NCBI RefSeq assembly: GCF_014201505.1
Contig: NZ_JACHEO010000012.1
Span: forward strand, 1-64,000
DNA length: 64,000 bases
Reading direction: 5' to 3'
DNA from: Desulfoprunum benzoelyticum
Lineage (GTDB): Bacteria; Desulfobacterota; Desulfobulbia; Desulfobulbales; Desulfocapsaceae
Of this stretch, positions 53,999 through 63,949 are shown in pieces (the first letter of the stretch is position 1; each line of letters starts with the position of its first letter). The notes beneath the pieces are model-generated. The model did not search any database, had not been told where the DNA came from, and saw only the letters and a list, made by a program, of their open reading frames with translations. Both the position numbers and the translations under genes were made by a program.

Positions 53999-54811
53999 AT
54001 GGCAAAAATCGAATCCGCGTTCCTCGACCTGACCTATCTCGACAGACTGGCCACCGGGGACACCGTCATTCACCGGCTCGATCCCCGCGTCAAGGTGGTG
54101 ATTGCGGCCCTGTTCGTGGTCTGCGTCGTCTCCTTCGACAAATACGCGATTGCGGCGATGCTGCCGTTCGCCGTGTTGCTGATGATCATCATGGGACTGG
54201 GGGAGATACCGGCAGGCTACGTCATCACCAAGCTCGTCGTCACCTCGCCGTTTGCGGTCATGGTCGGGATCTTCAACCCGCTGCTGGACCAGCAGATCGT
54301 CCTCCATCTTGGCTCATGGGCGATATCCGGCGGCTGGGTCTCCTTTCTCTCGATCCTGCTCCGTTTCGGCCTGACGGTTGCCGCCATGCTGGTCCTGATC
54401 GCCACCACCGGCTTCAATCAGGTCTGCATGGCCCTGGAAAGACTCGGCATACCGAAGATCTTCGCGGTCCAGCTGCTGATGCTCTACCGTTACATCTTCG
54501 TCCTGCTCGAAGAAGGTCAGCGCATGCACCGGGCCCGCGCCCTTCGCAGTTTTCAAAAACGAGGGATGGAAATGAAGCAGTACGCCTATCTCCTCGGCCA
54601 GCTGCTGCTGCGGACGATCGATCGCGGCCAGCGCATCCATCTGGCCATGCTCTGCCGCGGTTTCGACGGCACGATCAGGATCAGGCAGAACCTGCGGATC
54701 ACCACTCGGGATATCGTCGTGTTCCTGGCCGGCGGCATGGTCCTGATCGTTATCCGCCGGTTCAACATCGCCCTGCTGCTCGGCAATTTTATCACGGATC
54801 TGCTGCAATGA
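53999..54811 (+). CDS. cbiQ: Cobalt/nickel ECF transporter T component CbiQ
   Basis: A 270-residue membrane protein with five or six predicted helices. It shows the LDPRVKVVIAALFVVCVVSF start typical of CbiQ and the two cytoplasmic coupling-helix motifs that contact the ATPases (RMHRARALRSF and HLAMLCRGFDG, both with A-R-G-like spacing). The ATG at 53999 fits family N-termini. It overlaps cbiO by four bases (ATGA), so translation is coupled. Confidence 0.92.
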   Translation: MAKIESAFLDLTYLDRLATGDTVIHRLDPRVKVVIAALFVVCVVSFDKYAIAAMLPFAVLLMIIMGLGEIPAGYVITKLVVTSPFAVMVGIFNPLLDQQIVLHLGSWAISGGWVSFLSILLRFGLTVAAMLVLIATTGFNQVCMALERLGIPKIFAVQLLMLYRYIFVLLEEGQRMHRARALRSFQKRGMEMKQYAYLLGQLLLRTIDRGQRIHLAMLCRGFDGTIRIRQNLRITTRDIVVFLAGGMVLIVIRRFNIALLLGNFITDLLQ

Positions 54812-55560
54812 GCCATCATATCGTCGAAGTTCACGAACTCGAGCACACCTACCCCGACGGCACCGCCGCCGTCAGAGGTATCTCCTTCCGCATCCATCAT
54901 GGCGAGGCGGTCGCCGTCGTCGGCGCCAACGGGGCCGGCAAGTCGACCCTGCTGCTCCACCTCAACGGCTATCTCACCCCGCAGAGCGGGACGGTGCGGA
55001 TCGGTGATTTCCCGCTGACGAAAGAGACCGTCAAGGATATCCGCAGGGCCGTCGGCATGATCTTCCAGGACCCCGACGACCAGCTGTTCATGCCCTCCGT
55101 CTATGAGGATGTCGCCTTCGGTCCGCTCAATCTCGGTCTGCCGCCGGAAGAGGTCGAGCAACGGGTGCAGCAGGCGCTGCAGCGGACCGGCGTCGAACAC
55201 CTCCGCGAGCGTCCGCCCTACAAGCTCTCCGGCGGAGAAAAACGCGCCGTGGCGATCGCCACCGTGCTGGCGATGTCGCCGGACATCCTGGTCATGGACG
55301 AACCGACCTCCAACCTCGACCCGCTGTCGCGCCGGACCCTGATCGAACTGCTGGCCGGTTTTCACCACACCAAGATCATCGCCACCCATGACCTCGACAT
55401 GGTCATCGATCTGTGCGAACGGACGATCGTCATCCATGAGGGCACGATCATGGCCGATGGGCCGACCACCGACATCTTCAATGACGACCTGCTGCTGAAG
55501 AAGAGCCATCTCGAACGGCCGTTGCGGATGCAGGCCTGCCCGTTCTGTTCACGGCGCTGA
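54808..55560 (+). CDS. cbiO: Cobalt/nickel ECF transporter ATPase CbiO
   Basis: A 250-residue ABC ATPase with Walker A GANGAGKST, Q-loop (MIFQDPDDQLFMPSVYEDVAFGP, the ECF signature), LSGGEKRAVAIATVLA and LVMDEPTSNLD with TTHD-like ATHDLDM. It powers the CbiMNQ complex in the inner membrane. Its C-terminus ends CPFCSRR, with a pair of cysteines that might bind metal, though this is speculation. The cluster ends here, 50 bases before the convergent tamB. Confidence 0.95.
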   Translation: MSHHIVEVHELEHTYPDGTAAVRGISFRIHHGEAVAVVGANGAGKSTLLLHLNGYLTPQSGTVRIGDFPLTKETVKDIRRAVGMIFQDPDDQLFMPSVYEDVAFGPLNLGLPPEEVEQRVQQALQRTGVEHLRERPPYKLSGGEKRAVAIATVLAMSPDILVMDEPTSNLDPLSRRTLIELLAGFHHTKIIATHDLDMVIDLCERTIVIHEGTIMADGPTTDIFNDDLLLKKSHLERPLRMQACPFCSRR

Positions 55561-55610
55561 AGGAAAACCTGCAGAACAAAGGGAAGCGATTGGATGAAGC
55601 GAGCCGTCGT

Positions 55611-58600
55611 CTACCGTTCGATCGAGTAGAAGATATCGGCGGCATTCGAGTCGGCGGAGCTCCTGGTGACGACGGAAAATCCAAGACCGAGGTTGTAGTT
55701 CGCCAGGAAGGACCCTTTCTGGTCGAAGAAATTGTGGTCATAGCCGATATACAGACGGTCGGTCAGCTTCTTGCCGACCACCAGCGAGTAGTCGCCGTCC
55801 TCCTCGGTCCCTTCGAGGTGCATCTCATCGAGAGGGAGCAGCCCGGTCAGGGTCGTCACCAGTCCCGCCCCTTCCTCCAGGCCGATGGTCGAGGCCGCCG
55901 CCTGCAGCACCCCGCCTTCCCCCTCCTTGACATCCGACATCGAATGCCCGACCACCATGTAGGCGAGGATATCGCCCTCATCCATGTTCGGGTCGGAGAA
56001 CAGTTTGAAATCCAGTTCCTGGAGGGAGCCGCTGACATCGACACCGATCGTCAGGTTGCCGCCGAAATCGCTCTTTTCCCGGATAAACTGAACGGCACGG
56101 GCATCGATGCCGGGGTTGTCGACCGGGCCGTCGTTGAAAAACATCCGGCCCCGCCTGATGGCCAGGGAGCGGCCATACAAGCTGAAGGTACCGTCGTTGA
56201 GGGTCAACTCGCCCTTGCCGCTGACAAAGGTGTCCGAGGTGTTGCGGATTGCCAGCGAGCCGCTCAGCCTCCCCGTCAGTCCATACCCGTCAAGCCGCAC
56301 GTCATCGCCCAGGCGCAGGTCCAGCCGCGAAACGAGCGGCCAGTGCCGGACCTTTTCCTCTTTCTCCAGATCGGTATAGACCACGTCTTTGGACACCGCG
56401 ATCGTGTCCTTCATCTCGCTGGGGGCGATATGGGCCTTGGGCACGGTGACGACCCCGCTCAATTCCCCACCATCCCTGGTAAAAGTGAAGCGGATATCAG
56501 GATTGACGAGAACCTCGTACTCCGGCAGGCTGACCGCCTGAAACTGCTGTCCGGACACGGTGAAATCTCCCTGCAGCCCGGACCCGTCGTCATAGCTCAG
56601 TGTCCCCTCGGCCGTTGCCTCGCCGGGACCGGACCTGGCATTGACCTCCATCTCGACCTCCTCGCCGGCGGCGGCCAGGGAGATCCCGACCTCCTCGAGG
56701 AAAATACCGAGCGACGGCAGGGCGACGCGTCCCCCGTGGAGATCGAGACGCCCTTCGAATACCGGGCGCGACAAGGTGCCGGCGATGGCCAGGGTACTGT
56801 CGATCCGACCCGTCGGCCGCAACAGGAAATCGGTCAGGGGCGCGATCGGCCCGAGGTCCTGGAGCTTGAGCCGCAGCCGGCCGTTGACCGGCTGCCGCAG
56901 CAAGGAAGCGGTGAGGCTGCCGGCGTCGGCGATCGTCAGCTCCAGCTCCAGCGAGCTGTTGTCCTGGAAATGCGACTGCAGCGCTCCCTGCAGCCGGCCG
57001 TCGGCGAGTTGGAGTTCCAGGGCGTTGCCATGCAGGACAATATTTTCGAACCCGTCTTCCGCCAACCCTGACTTTATACGGATCTCCGGGATCGCCACGG
57101 TCATCTCACCGCTCTGCACCCGTTCGCCGTCCCCGTTGGCCGTAAGTGCCGCCGTGACGTTGCCGGCAAGCGGCCAGGGGGTGAGACCCGTTTCGCTGAA
57201 AAACTGCAGCGGCAGGTCGGCGACATCTCCCTTGACCGTCCATTCCCCTCGGGCCTCGTCGCTGCGCCACCCGGCGTGGAGACAGATCCGTCCCGGATCG
57301 CGAGCCAGGCACAGACCGAGAAGGTCGGCGCCCGTCCTCGAGATCTGCAGATCGGCCTTGACGAGCTGGCGCCAGTTGCCGAGATCAGGTCCGGACAGGG
57401 TCGTATCCTCGATCCTCCCCTCCCACTCCAGGTCCTCGAGTCCGCCATGGATGGTAAACTTCAGATCGCCGGCAGCGGAATGCAGAGAAGCCGAGAGATC
57501 ATGGGCCTCGGTGGTTCCATCGAGATGCAGCGCCCCCTCGTCGACAACGATGCCGGCCCAGTCGATAGCCTCGAGATCGACCGTCGCCTCCATATCGGCG
57601 CCGGCGCGGGTATCGACATGGACCTTGGCGATCATCCGACCGATCTTCTGTCCGCAATAGCGGATGGCGGCAGCGTCGAGATCGAGATCAAGGGCGGGAA
57701 AATCCCGGTCGCCGCCGACCTGTCCGCGGACGCTGAGTTCCCCCTCGCCATCCGGCAGCACCTCACCGATATCGGGGGAGGCAAACTCGAACTGGAGATC
57801 GTAGGTCTCGGCAATCGTGCCCGCCGCCTGGACGAAGGACGCACCGCTCTGCAGAAAGACATTCTCCATCTCGAAACGGGCGGCAGCGGAGCGGATCCGG
57901 CCCTTGCCGCTGACCGGGAAGCCACGCATGGCACCGTCGACGGAATGGACCTCGGTATCCGTCCGCAGTTCGTCATCGTCCTCGTAGCCGAGATGGCCGG
58001 TCGACCGCAGGTCGGCGGTCAGGACACCCTCGAACCGCCGGTCGAAGCCGGCGGGATTGAACGATCGGGTTGTGGCCTCGCCACTCCAGCTGAAGGCGTC
58101 CAGCCACCCCAGGACGAGATTGGCGATATCGATATCCCCATCGGGAGACCTGAGTTTGACGACCCTGGCGCTCAGCCCCCGACCGGTGCCGTCGACGTCG
58201 GCGGTCGCGGTGATACCGTGAAAATCGAGAAACGAGCCGCCGGCCTTGATCGTGCCGTGGTAGCGGCCGAAATCGCCGGCGGCGTCGACGGTGGCATCCA
58301 GCATCAGCCGCGGCCAGCCGTCATGGAATACCGGGAACCAGACCTGGCGGCCGACAGCCCGGGCCTGCCAGTGCGGATTGGCGGGGAGACCCTCCAATAC
58401 CCCGGACACCCGGACGTCGGCCGGTCGGTTCGCCGCGGCGCTGACCTGGAGGCGATCGAAGGGGCCGCGGGCCGAATAGGTCCCGGCCATCTCGGCATAG
58501 CCGCCGGCCGGGCTGATGCGCCAGGCGCCGATGACGTCGGTGGCCCAACCGGCGCCGGCATCGATGAAGCCGCTCAACCGCAGCCCGTAGCGGGCGGCGT

Positions 58601-59117
58601 CGATCACCCCTGCGCGGATCTCGATCCGCTCCCGGTCGGCGCTCAATCCCAGGCGCAGCTGGTGGATATCGGTGGCGGTACTGCCGTCGGCAAGGACGAC
58701 CTTCAGTCCGGTGATATCGACCTCGTCGACGTCCAGGGCAAACGGCAGCAGCACCGCCGGGAGGCCGACCGGTCCGGTCTCGGCCGCCGGCTCCCCGGCC
58801 TGACCGCCCCGCAGGGTGACGACGATACCGGTAGCGGTGAGACGATCGACGGTCAGCTTTGCCTTCACCAGGTCCACCGGCCGCCAGTTGCCGGCCACTT
58901 CGGCGATGACGATGTCGACGCCGGGCAGTTTGAGCTCCAGATCCCGCAACTGCCAGGCGGAAAACAGCCGGCCGTCGACCTGGCCGACGGCGAACGACCG
59001 CTGCGAGAGATCCGAGGCCAGCCGCAGCAGCGAACGCAGCCCTGTCGGAGAAGCGGCGAAGACGACGATGGCGGCCGCAAGCGACAACAGCAACATCGGC
59101 AACAGCAGTTTTTTCAT
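55611..59117 (-). CDS. tamB: Translocation and assembly module protein TamB
   Basis: A 1168-residue AsmA-like lipid-transfer/OMP-assembly protein. An N-terminal membrane helix (residues 5-22) anchors it in the inner membrane; beta-rich repeats form the periplasmic groove; the C-terminal DUF490 (about 830-1160; GKGELTLNDGTFSLYGRSLAIRRG, DARAVQFIREKSDF, GDILAYMVVGHSM) ends in an outer-membrane-like segment. TamB works with TamA in outer-membrane biogenesis. Its ATG overlaps the tamA stop (ATGA). Confidence 0.93.
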   Translation of the reverse strand: MKKLLLPMLLLSLAAAIVVFAASPTGLRSLLRLASDLSQRSFAVGQVDGRLFSAWQLRDLELKLPGVDIVIAEVAGNWRPVDLVKAKLTVDRLTATGIVVTLRGGQAGEPAAETGPVGLPAVLLPFALDVDEVDITGLKVVLADGSTATDIHQLRLGLSADRERIEIRAGVIDAARYGLRLSGFIDAGAGWATDVIGAWRISPAGGYAEMAGTYSARGPFDRLQVSAAANRPADVRVSGVLEGLPANPHWQARAVGRQVWFPVFHDGWPRLMLDATVDAAGDFGRYHGTIKAGGSFLDFHGITATADVDGTGRGLSARVVKLRSPDGDIDIANLVLGWLDAFSWSGEATTRSFNPAGFDRRFEGVLTADLRSTGHLGYEDDDELRTDTEVHSVDGAMRGFPVSGKGRIRSAAARFEMENVFLQSGASFVQAAGTIAETYDLQFEFASPDIGEVLPDGEGELSVRGQVGGDRDFPALDLDLDAAAIRYCGQKIGRMIAKVHVDTRAGADMEATVDLEAIDWAGIVVDEGALHLDGTTEAHDLSASLHSAAGDLKFTIHGGLEDLEWEGRIEDTTLSGPDLGNWRQLVKADLQISRTGADLLGLCLARDPGRICLHAGWRSDEARGEWTVKGDVADLPLQFFSETGLTPWPLAGNVTAALTANGDGERVQSGEMTVAIPEIRIKSGLAEDGFENIVLHGNALELQLADGRLQGALQSHFQDNSSLELELTIADAGSLTASLLRQPVNGRLRLKLQDLGPIAPLTDFLLRPTGRIDSTLAIAGTLSRPVFEGRLDLHGGRVALPSLGIFLEEVGISLAAAGEEVEMEVNARSGPGEATAEGTLSYDDGSGLQGDFTVSGQQFQAVSLPEYEVLVNPDIRFTFTRDGGELSGVVTVPKAHIAPSEMKDTIAVSKDVVYTDLEKEEKVRHWPLVSRLDLRLGDDVRLDGYGLTGRLSGSLAIRNTSDTFVSGKGELTLNDGTFSLYGRSLAIRRGRMFFNDGPVDNPGIDARAVQFIREKSDFGGNLTIGVDVSGSLQELDFKLFSDPNMDEGDILAYMVVGHSMSDVKEGEGGVLQAAASTIGLEEGAGLVTTLTGLLPLDEMHLEGTEEDGDYSLVVGKKLTDRLYIGYDHNFFDQKGSFLANYNLGLGFSVVTRSSADSNAADIFYSIER

Positions 59118-60847
59118 AGATCGCCACCGACGGAGAGATGGAGCCGGACCGGGTTGTTGTCGTCGGAAAGAGCGGTCGCCAGATCGAACCGCACCTGACC
59201 GAAAGGCAGCCGGTACCGCAGGCCGAGACCGGCCCCCTGTTCAAAATCGACCTTGGGATCATCCATCGCGTTGCCGACATCGAAAAAGGCGGCAAGACTC
59301 CAGCTTTCGTCGATGATTCGCTCCAACTCGGCACTGCCGACCACCAGGTAGCGGCCGCCGACGACCGTCCCGGAAGCATCCCTGGTGCCCAGTTCCTTGT
59401 AATCGAAGCCCCGGATGCTCTGATCGCCGCCGGCATAAAACCGGAGCGACGGCGGCAGGTCATCGATCGAATCCACCAGCGTCGCGCCGAGGGTGCCGCG
59501 GCCGATCAGCCGCCAGGGCCGGAACGGGGAAAAAATGAGTTTCGATGACCCGGTGACCTGGAGGAAGGTGGCGTCGGAGCTGGTCGCTTCGGTCGCCCCG
59601 TTGAGATTGACCGCCAGTTGCAGACCGTTTTTCGTATTCACCAGGCTGTCGGCCCAGATTATCGCCAGGTTCGCCCCCGGCATCAGCAGCTTGCTGGTGC
59701 CGCTGGTGGCCCCGACATCGTACTTCTCGTTCCGCCCTTCGATCGAAACGCCGTAGCGGATGCGCGGCTCGCCATGGTCGAGGGTCAGGCCGGCGGCCAC
59801 CAGCCGGGTCTGGGTCTGCTCCCACGACTGGTCGTTATAGGTGGCGCCGACGACATAACTGTCATAGCGGGGATCATGCCGCGGGATGTCGTAGCGGAGG
59901 GTGAATTTATTCTCCAGCTCGGCAATCTGCAGTGCCCCCCTGGCCTTGTGGCCGCTGGTGTTGAGGAGGCGGTTGCGCCATTCGAGCTGGGTCCTGGCGC
60001 CGGTGTCGGTGGCGTAACCGAGACCGAAGCTGTAACGGTTCAGATGTTGCGGCGTCTCGAGCTCGACGGTCACCGGTATCTGCAGGTCGCGCGCCGCGTC
60101 GATATCGCCCCGCACCGACACCCGGTTGAAGAAATCGGTGGCATAGAGGATCCGCTGCAGTTCAAAGAGCCTGGCCGGGGCCCACGGGTCGCCTACCTTG
60201 TAAGGCAGATAACGGGCAAGCAGTCCCGGTTTGATGATCTTCTGCTCGGAGGTCGTGATACCGAAGAGAAAGCGGGGCCCGGTATCGAGCACCAGGTCGA
60301 CCTCGCCGGTCTTCGCCTGGCGATTGATCCGCAATTCAAGCCTTGAGAAGCGGGCGGTGAGAAACCCCAGCCGCAGGGCCGAACGCACCATCTGCTTCTT
60401 GCCTTTTTCGTAGAGACTCTGATCGAGGACATCGCCGATCTCGAGCGGAAACTCCCTGGCGGTCCAGGCCAGGTCATCACCGCCCGGTCCCTCCACCTCG
60501 ATCCGCACCGCCTTCACCCGGACCGGCTCCCCGCGATTGACGGTATATACGGCTCTCCAGGTGTCCCCCTCCTGATCCAGGGTGCCGACGATGATCGGCG
60601 CATAGTAGCCGAACGGCGCCAGGGCCTCTTCGATATCAGCCTTGGCGTGGCGGTGCAGGCGCGTGATCTCGAAGCCGGTGAGACGCCTGCTGTCCTTGTG
60701 GAGAAAGATCTTCAGGCGAGAGAGGATATTGTCGTACATCGCCCCCTTGACCCCCTTGACCTGGACGTCGACCGTCACCGCGGCAACCAGCGGGGATGGC
60801 AGCAGGAAGAAGAGGGCCAGCAGGAAGAATAGGATTCGACAAGACAA
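59114..60847 (-). CDS. tamA: BamA/TamA-family outer-membrane protein
   Basis: A 577-residue Omp85 protein: signal peptide (about 1-22), three POTRA domains (about 25-260) and a C-terminal barrel containing GLGYATDTGARTQLEWRNRLLNT, GGDQSIRGFDYKELG and a final GLRYRLPFGQVRFDLATAL. Length and coupling to tamB identify it as TamA rather than BamA. The start codon appears to be a TTG at 60847 with no evident ribosome site, so expression may be modest or the start misplaced. Confidence 0.92.
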   Translation of the reverse strand: MSCRILFFLLALFFLLPSPLVAAVTVDVQVKGVKGAMYDNILSRLKIFLHKDSRRLTGFEITRLHRHAKADIEEALAPFGYYAPIIVGTLDQEGDTWRAVYTVNRGEPVRVKAVRIEVEGPGGDDLAWTAREFPLEIGDVLDQSLYEKGKKQMVRSALRLGFLTARFSRLELRINRQAKTGEVDLVLDTGPRFLFGITTSEQKIIKPGLLARYLPYKVGDPWAPARLFELQRILYATDFFNRVSVRGDIDAARDLQIPVTVELETPQHLNRYSFGLGYATDTGARTQLEWRNRLLNTSGHKARGALQIAELENKFTLRYDIPRHDPRYDSYVVGATYNDQSWEQTQTRLVAAGLTLDHGEPRIRYGVSIEGRNEKYDVGATSGTSKLLMPGANLAIIWADSLVNTKNGLQLAVNLNGATEATSSDATFLQVTGSSKLIFSPFRPWRLIGRGTLGATLVDSIDDLPPSLRFYAGGDQSIRGFDYKELGTRDASGTVVGGRYLVVGSAELERIIDESWSLAAFFDVGNAMDDPKVDFEQGAGLGLRYRLPFGQVRFDLATALSDDNNPVRLHLSVGGDL

Positions 60848-60928
60848 GGATGTTATATTATGAAAGGTTCAAAATCCAGACGGGTCGTCCGCGGCGCCTG
60901 TAAACCTCGGTCCGCCGCCTCAATTGCT

Positions 60929-60953
60929 GGTGTAATTACAGTTATTCTACACC
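60929..60953. promoter_or_regulatory. Inverted repeat in the tamA/methyltransferase divergent region
   Basis: GGTGTA (60929-60934) and TACACC (60948-60953) with 13 bases between, in the 125-base gap of two divergent genes. Could be an operator controlling either direction. No known consensus. Confidence 0.3.
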
Positions 60954-60972
60954 ACCGGTCGGTATTTGGAAG

Positions 60973-62304
60973 ATGAATATCCATGACCTCACGATTAACA
61001 AACTGATCAATGGCGGCTACGGCCTGGGCCGTCTCGACGACGGCCGGGCGGCCATGGTCCGCCTCGCCCTCCCCGGCGAGACCGTCGACGTCCGCATCGA
61101 GCGGCAGACGAAATCGCTCGTCGAAGGAGTGGCGGTCCGAGTCCATGCCCCGCATCCCCGGCGGATCGAACCTCCCTGCCCTTACTATGGCGACTGCGGC
61201 GGCTGCGACCTGCAGCACGGCGATTATCCCTGCCAGCTCGAACTCAAAAAAGCGATCATCAGCGACCTGCTTCAACGCCATCCCGAACCGGCCGTGCGCC
61301 GGGCGACGGCCATCCTCGCCGAACCGCTGCCCTCCCCCCTAGCTTTCGGCTACCGCCAGCGCATCCGGCTGCAGATCGATGCGCATGGCCGCACCGGCTT
61401 CCGCCGCTTTCACCGCCACGAGATCGTGGCGGTGGCAGGCTGCCAGATCGCCCGGGACGATATCAACCAGACCCTCGCCACCCTCCGCCCGCACCCGGCG
61501 TATGCCTCCCTGCTGCAACAGACAACGGAACTGGAGATCATGGCCGATCCCGACGGCGGCGGCACGGTCTGCGTCTTTATCCTCAAACGGCGGCCGCGAC
61601 CCCGCGATTTCAACCAGGCGACCGCACTCTGTCGTGAGTCGGAGATCATGAACCGGATTTTCTTCGCCGGTCGCGATTTTCCCCTCACCCCCGCCGCCGG
61701 ACGTGACCCGCAGATCGGCCGCAGCCTCTCCGTAACCTATCCGGCGGAACCGGGAAGGCCGGCGCTGACGCTGGGCTGGGAGGCCGGCGGTTTCTGTCAG
61801 ATCAACCTGGCGCAGAACCGCCGGCTGATCGCCACCGTCGTCGACCTGGCCGCGCCCGGCCCGGAGGAATCGGTCCTCGACCTGTTCTGCGGCATGGGCA
61901 ACTTCTCGATCCCGCTGGCCACAGGGTGTCGCCGCCTGCTCGGCATCGAGGGCCAGGGCTCGGCGATCCGCAGCGCCAGGGCCAACGCCCGGTGCGCCGG
62001 CATTGACAACGCCGAGTTCCGCCAGGCGCCGATCCATGATGCCTGCACCCAGTTGACCGCCCAGGGTCAACCTTTCGACTGTGTGATCATCGACCCGCCG
62101 CGCCAGGGAGCCCCCGGCCTGGCCCGGCAACTGGCGGCGCTCACCGGCCGCCGCCTGGTCTACATCTCCTGCGACCCGGCGACCCTGTGCCGCGATCTCG
62201 GCGACCTGATCGCCGCCGGCTTTACCGTCCGGCGGCTGCAGCCGGTCGACATGTTCCCCCAGACCCACCATATCGAGACCGTCGTCCTATTGGAAAAGAA
62301 TTGA
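60973..62304 (+). CDS. TrmA/RlmD-family (uracil-5) RNA methyltransferase
   Basis: A 443-residue class I methyltransferase. An N-terminal TRAM domain (residues 1-60) precedes the Fe-S cluster motif CPYYGDCGGCDLQH (about 73-86). SAM site: LDLFCGMGNFSIPLA. Catalytic motifs FCQINLAQN, IIDPPRQGAPG and YISCDPATLCRDL with the nucleophilic Cys. The family methylates U54 of tRNA or U747/U1939 of 23S rRNA; which one cannot be told. A strong terminator follows. Confidence 0.94.
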   Translation: MNIHDLTINKLINGGYGLGRLDDGRAAMVRLALPGETVDVRIERQTKSLVEGVAVRVHAPHPRRIEPPCPYYGDCGGCDLQHGDYPCQLELKKAIISDLLQRHPEPAVRRATAILAEPLPSPLAFGYRQRIRLQIDAHGRTGFRRFHRHEIVAVAGCQIARDDINQTLATLRPHPAYASLLQQTTELEIMADPDGGGTVCVFILKRRPRPRDFNQATALCRESEIMNRIFFAGRDFPLTPAAGRDPQIGRSLSVTYPAEPGRPALTLGWEAGGFCQINLAQNRRLIATVVDLAAPGPEESVLDLFCGMGNFSIPLATGCRRLLGIEGQGSAIRSARANARCAGIDNAEFRQAPIHDACTQLTAQGQPFDCVIIDPPRQGAPGLARQLAALTGRRLVYISCDPATLCRDLGDLIAAGFTVRRLQPVDMFPQTHHIETVVLLEKN

Positions 62305-62352
62305 CAGCACCGACGAATCCCAGTAAGTCGTAGGGTACTCGTTTATCTGGAG

Positions 62353-62379
62353 AAGCGGCAGATTCTGCCGCTTTTTTTT
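62353..62379 (+). terminator. Intrinsic terminator after the RNA methyltransferase
   Basis: AAGCGGCA (62353-62360) pairs with TGCCGCTT (62366-62373) over a five-base loop, followed by a run of T to 62379. Confidence 0.92.
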
Positions 62380-62424
62380 ATAGCCGGCCGAAACTCCTCG
62401 GTGAATCTCAGCTCATCACGGACC

Positions 62425-63948
62425 ATGAACAAGGACAACCAAATACTGACCCAGCGCCGGGAGAAGGCCGATGCCCTCGCCGCCCTTGGCGTCAACCTCT
62501 ACGCAAACTCTTTCAAGCCTGCCAATTCGGTGCAGGAACTGCTGCCCAAAGGCGACAACCTGCAACCGGAACAGGCGGAACCGGGCAACAGCCGCTACAG
62601 CGTCGCCGGCCGGGTGCTGTCGCTGCGCAAGTTCGGCAAGGCCGCCTTCTGCCATCTCGCCGACGCCACCGGCCGGCTCCAGATCTACCTGCAACGCGAC
62701 ACCCTGGGCGAGGCCCAGTACACTATCTTCAAGAAATGGGACATCGGCGACATCGTCGGTGTCACCGGCACCCTGTTCAAGACCAGAACCGGCGAGTTGT
62801 CGCTGCTGGCCTCGACCATCACCATGATCTCGAAATCGCTCCGGCCGCTGCCGGAGAAATGGCACGGCCTGACCGATGTCGAAACCCGCTACCGTCAACG
62901 CTACGTCGATCTGATCGTCACCCCGGAAAGCCGCGAGACCTTCCGCAAGCGGGTCGAGATCATCCGTCTGGTCCGACAGTACATGAACGATCACGGTTTC
63001 ATGGAGGTCGAGACGCCGATGATGCAGCCGGTGCCGGGCGGCGCCACCGCCAAGCCGTTTCGGACCCACCACAATGCCCTCGACATGGACCTCTTCCTCC
63101 GCATCGCCCCCGAGCTCTACCTGAAGCGTTTGCTGGTCGGCGGTTTCGAACGGGTCTTCGAGATCAACCGCAACTTCCGCAACGAAGGCCTGTCGACCCG
63201 CCACAACCCGGAATTCACGATGCTCGAGTTCTATCAGGCCTATGCCACCTACGCCGACCTGATGGACCTCACCGAGGAGATGATCGCGTCGATCTGCCGG
63301 GAGGTCAACGGCACGCTGCAGATCAGCTACCAGGGGACGCCGGTGAACCTCACCCCGCCCTGGCGGCGGCTGACCATGGAACAGGCCCTGGTGAAGATCG
63401 CCGGCATCGACCCGGCGATCCTCGCCGACGAGGCCCAGGTCTTCGCCCTGGCGCGTGACAAGGGAATCAAGCTCGAACCTCTGGCCGGGGTCGGCAAGGC
63501 CAAGACCGAGTTGTTCGAGCTGCTGGTCGAGGAGCAGCTGGTCGACCCGACCTTCATCACCTCGTACCCGACCGAGGTGTCGCCGCTGGCCCGCCGCAAC
63601 GAAGCCGATCCGACCGTGACCGACCGCTTCGAGCTGTTCATCACCGGCCGCGAGATCGCCAACGCCTTCAGCGAACTGAACGACCCGGTCGACCAGCGCC
63701 AGCGCTTCGAAAAGCAGATCGCCGAGCGCGGCAGCGACGAGGAGGTCCACCCGGTACTCGACGAGGATTACATCCGCGCTCTCGAGTACGGGATGCCGTC
63801 GGCCGCCGGCGAAGGCATCGGCATCGACCGGTTGGTCATGCTGCTGGCCGATGCGCCGTCGATCCGCGACGTCATTCTCTTCCCCCACCTCAAACCGGAG
63901 ACCCGGGGACAGGTGAAGGACAGGGAAACGGCAGGGACAGAGGGCTGA
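62425..63948 (+). CDS. lysS: Lysyl-tRNA synthetase, class II
   Basis: A 507-residue class II synthetase that charges tRNA(Lys). The N-terminal OB-fold anticodon-binding domain (about 45-145; VAGRVLSLRKFGKAAFCHL) is followed by catalytic motif 1 (FMEVETPMM), motif 2 (FRNEGLSTRHNPEFTMLE) and motif 3 (GIGIDRLVML). ATG 62425 gives the usual N-terminus MNKDNQILTQRREKADALA; GTG 62401 is an alternative. Followed immediately by a probable LolC/E gene. Confidence 0.96.
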   Translation: MNKDNQILTQRREKADALAALGVNLYANSFKPANSVQELLPKGDNLQPEQAEPGNSRYSVAGRVLSLRKFGKAAFCHLADATGRLQIYLQRDTLGEAQYTIFKKWDIGDIVGVTGTLFKTRTGELSLLASTITMISKSLRPLPEKWHGLTDVETRYRQRYVDLIVTPESRETFRKRVEIIRLVRQYMNDHGFMEVETPMMQPVPGGATAKPFRTHHNALDMDLFLRIAPELYLKRLLVGGFERVFEINRNFRNEGLSTRHNPEFTMLEFYQAYATYADLMDLTEEMIASICREVNGTLQISYQGTPVNLTPPWRRLTMEQALVKIAGIDPAILADEAQVFALARDKGIKLEPLAGVGKAKTELFELLVEEQLVDPTFITSYPTEVSPLARRNEADPTVTDRFELFITGREIANAFSELNDPVDQRQRFEKQIAERGSDEEVHPVLDEDYIRALEYGMPSAAGEGIGIDRLVMLLADAPSIRDVILFPHLKPETRGQVKDRETAGTEG

Positions 63949-63949
63949 G

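Noticed and set aside
53785..54807. Upstream extension of the cbiO frame through cbiQ
   Set aside because: This part is an out-of-frame shadow of cbiM and cbiQ; cbiO starts at the ATG 54808 that overlaps the cbiQ stop.
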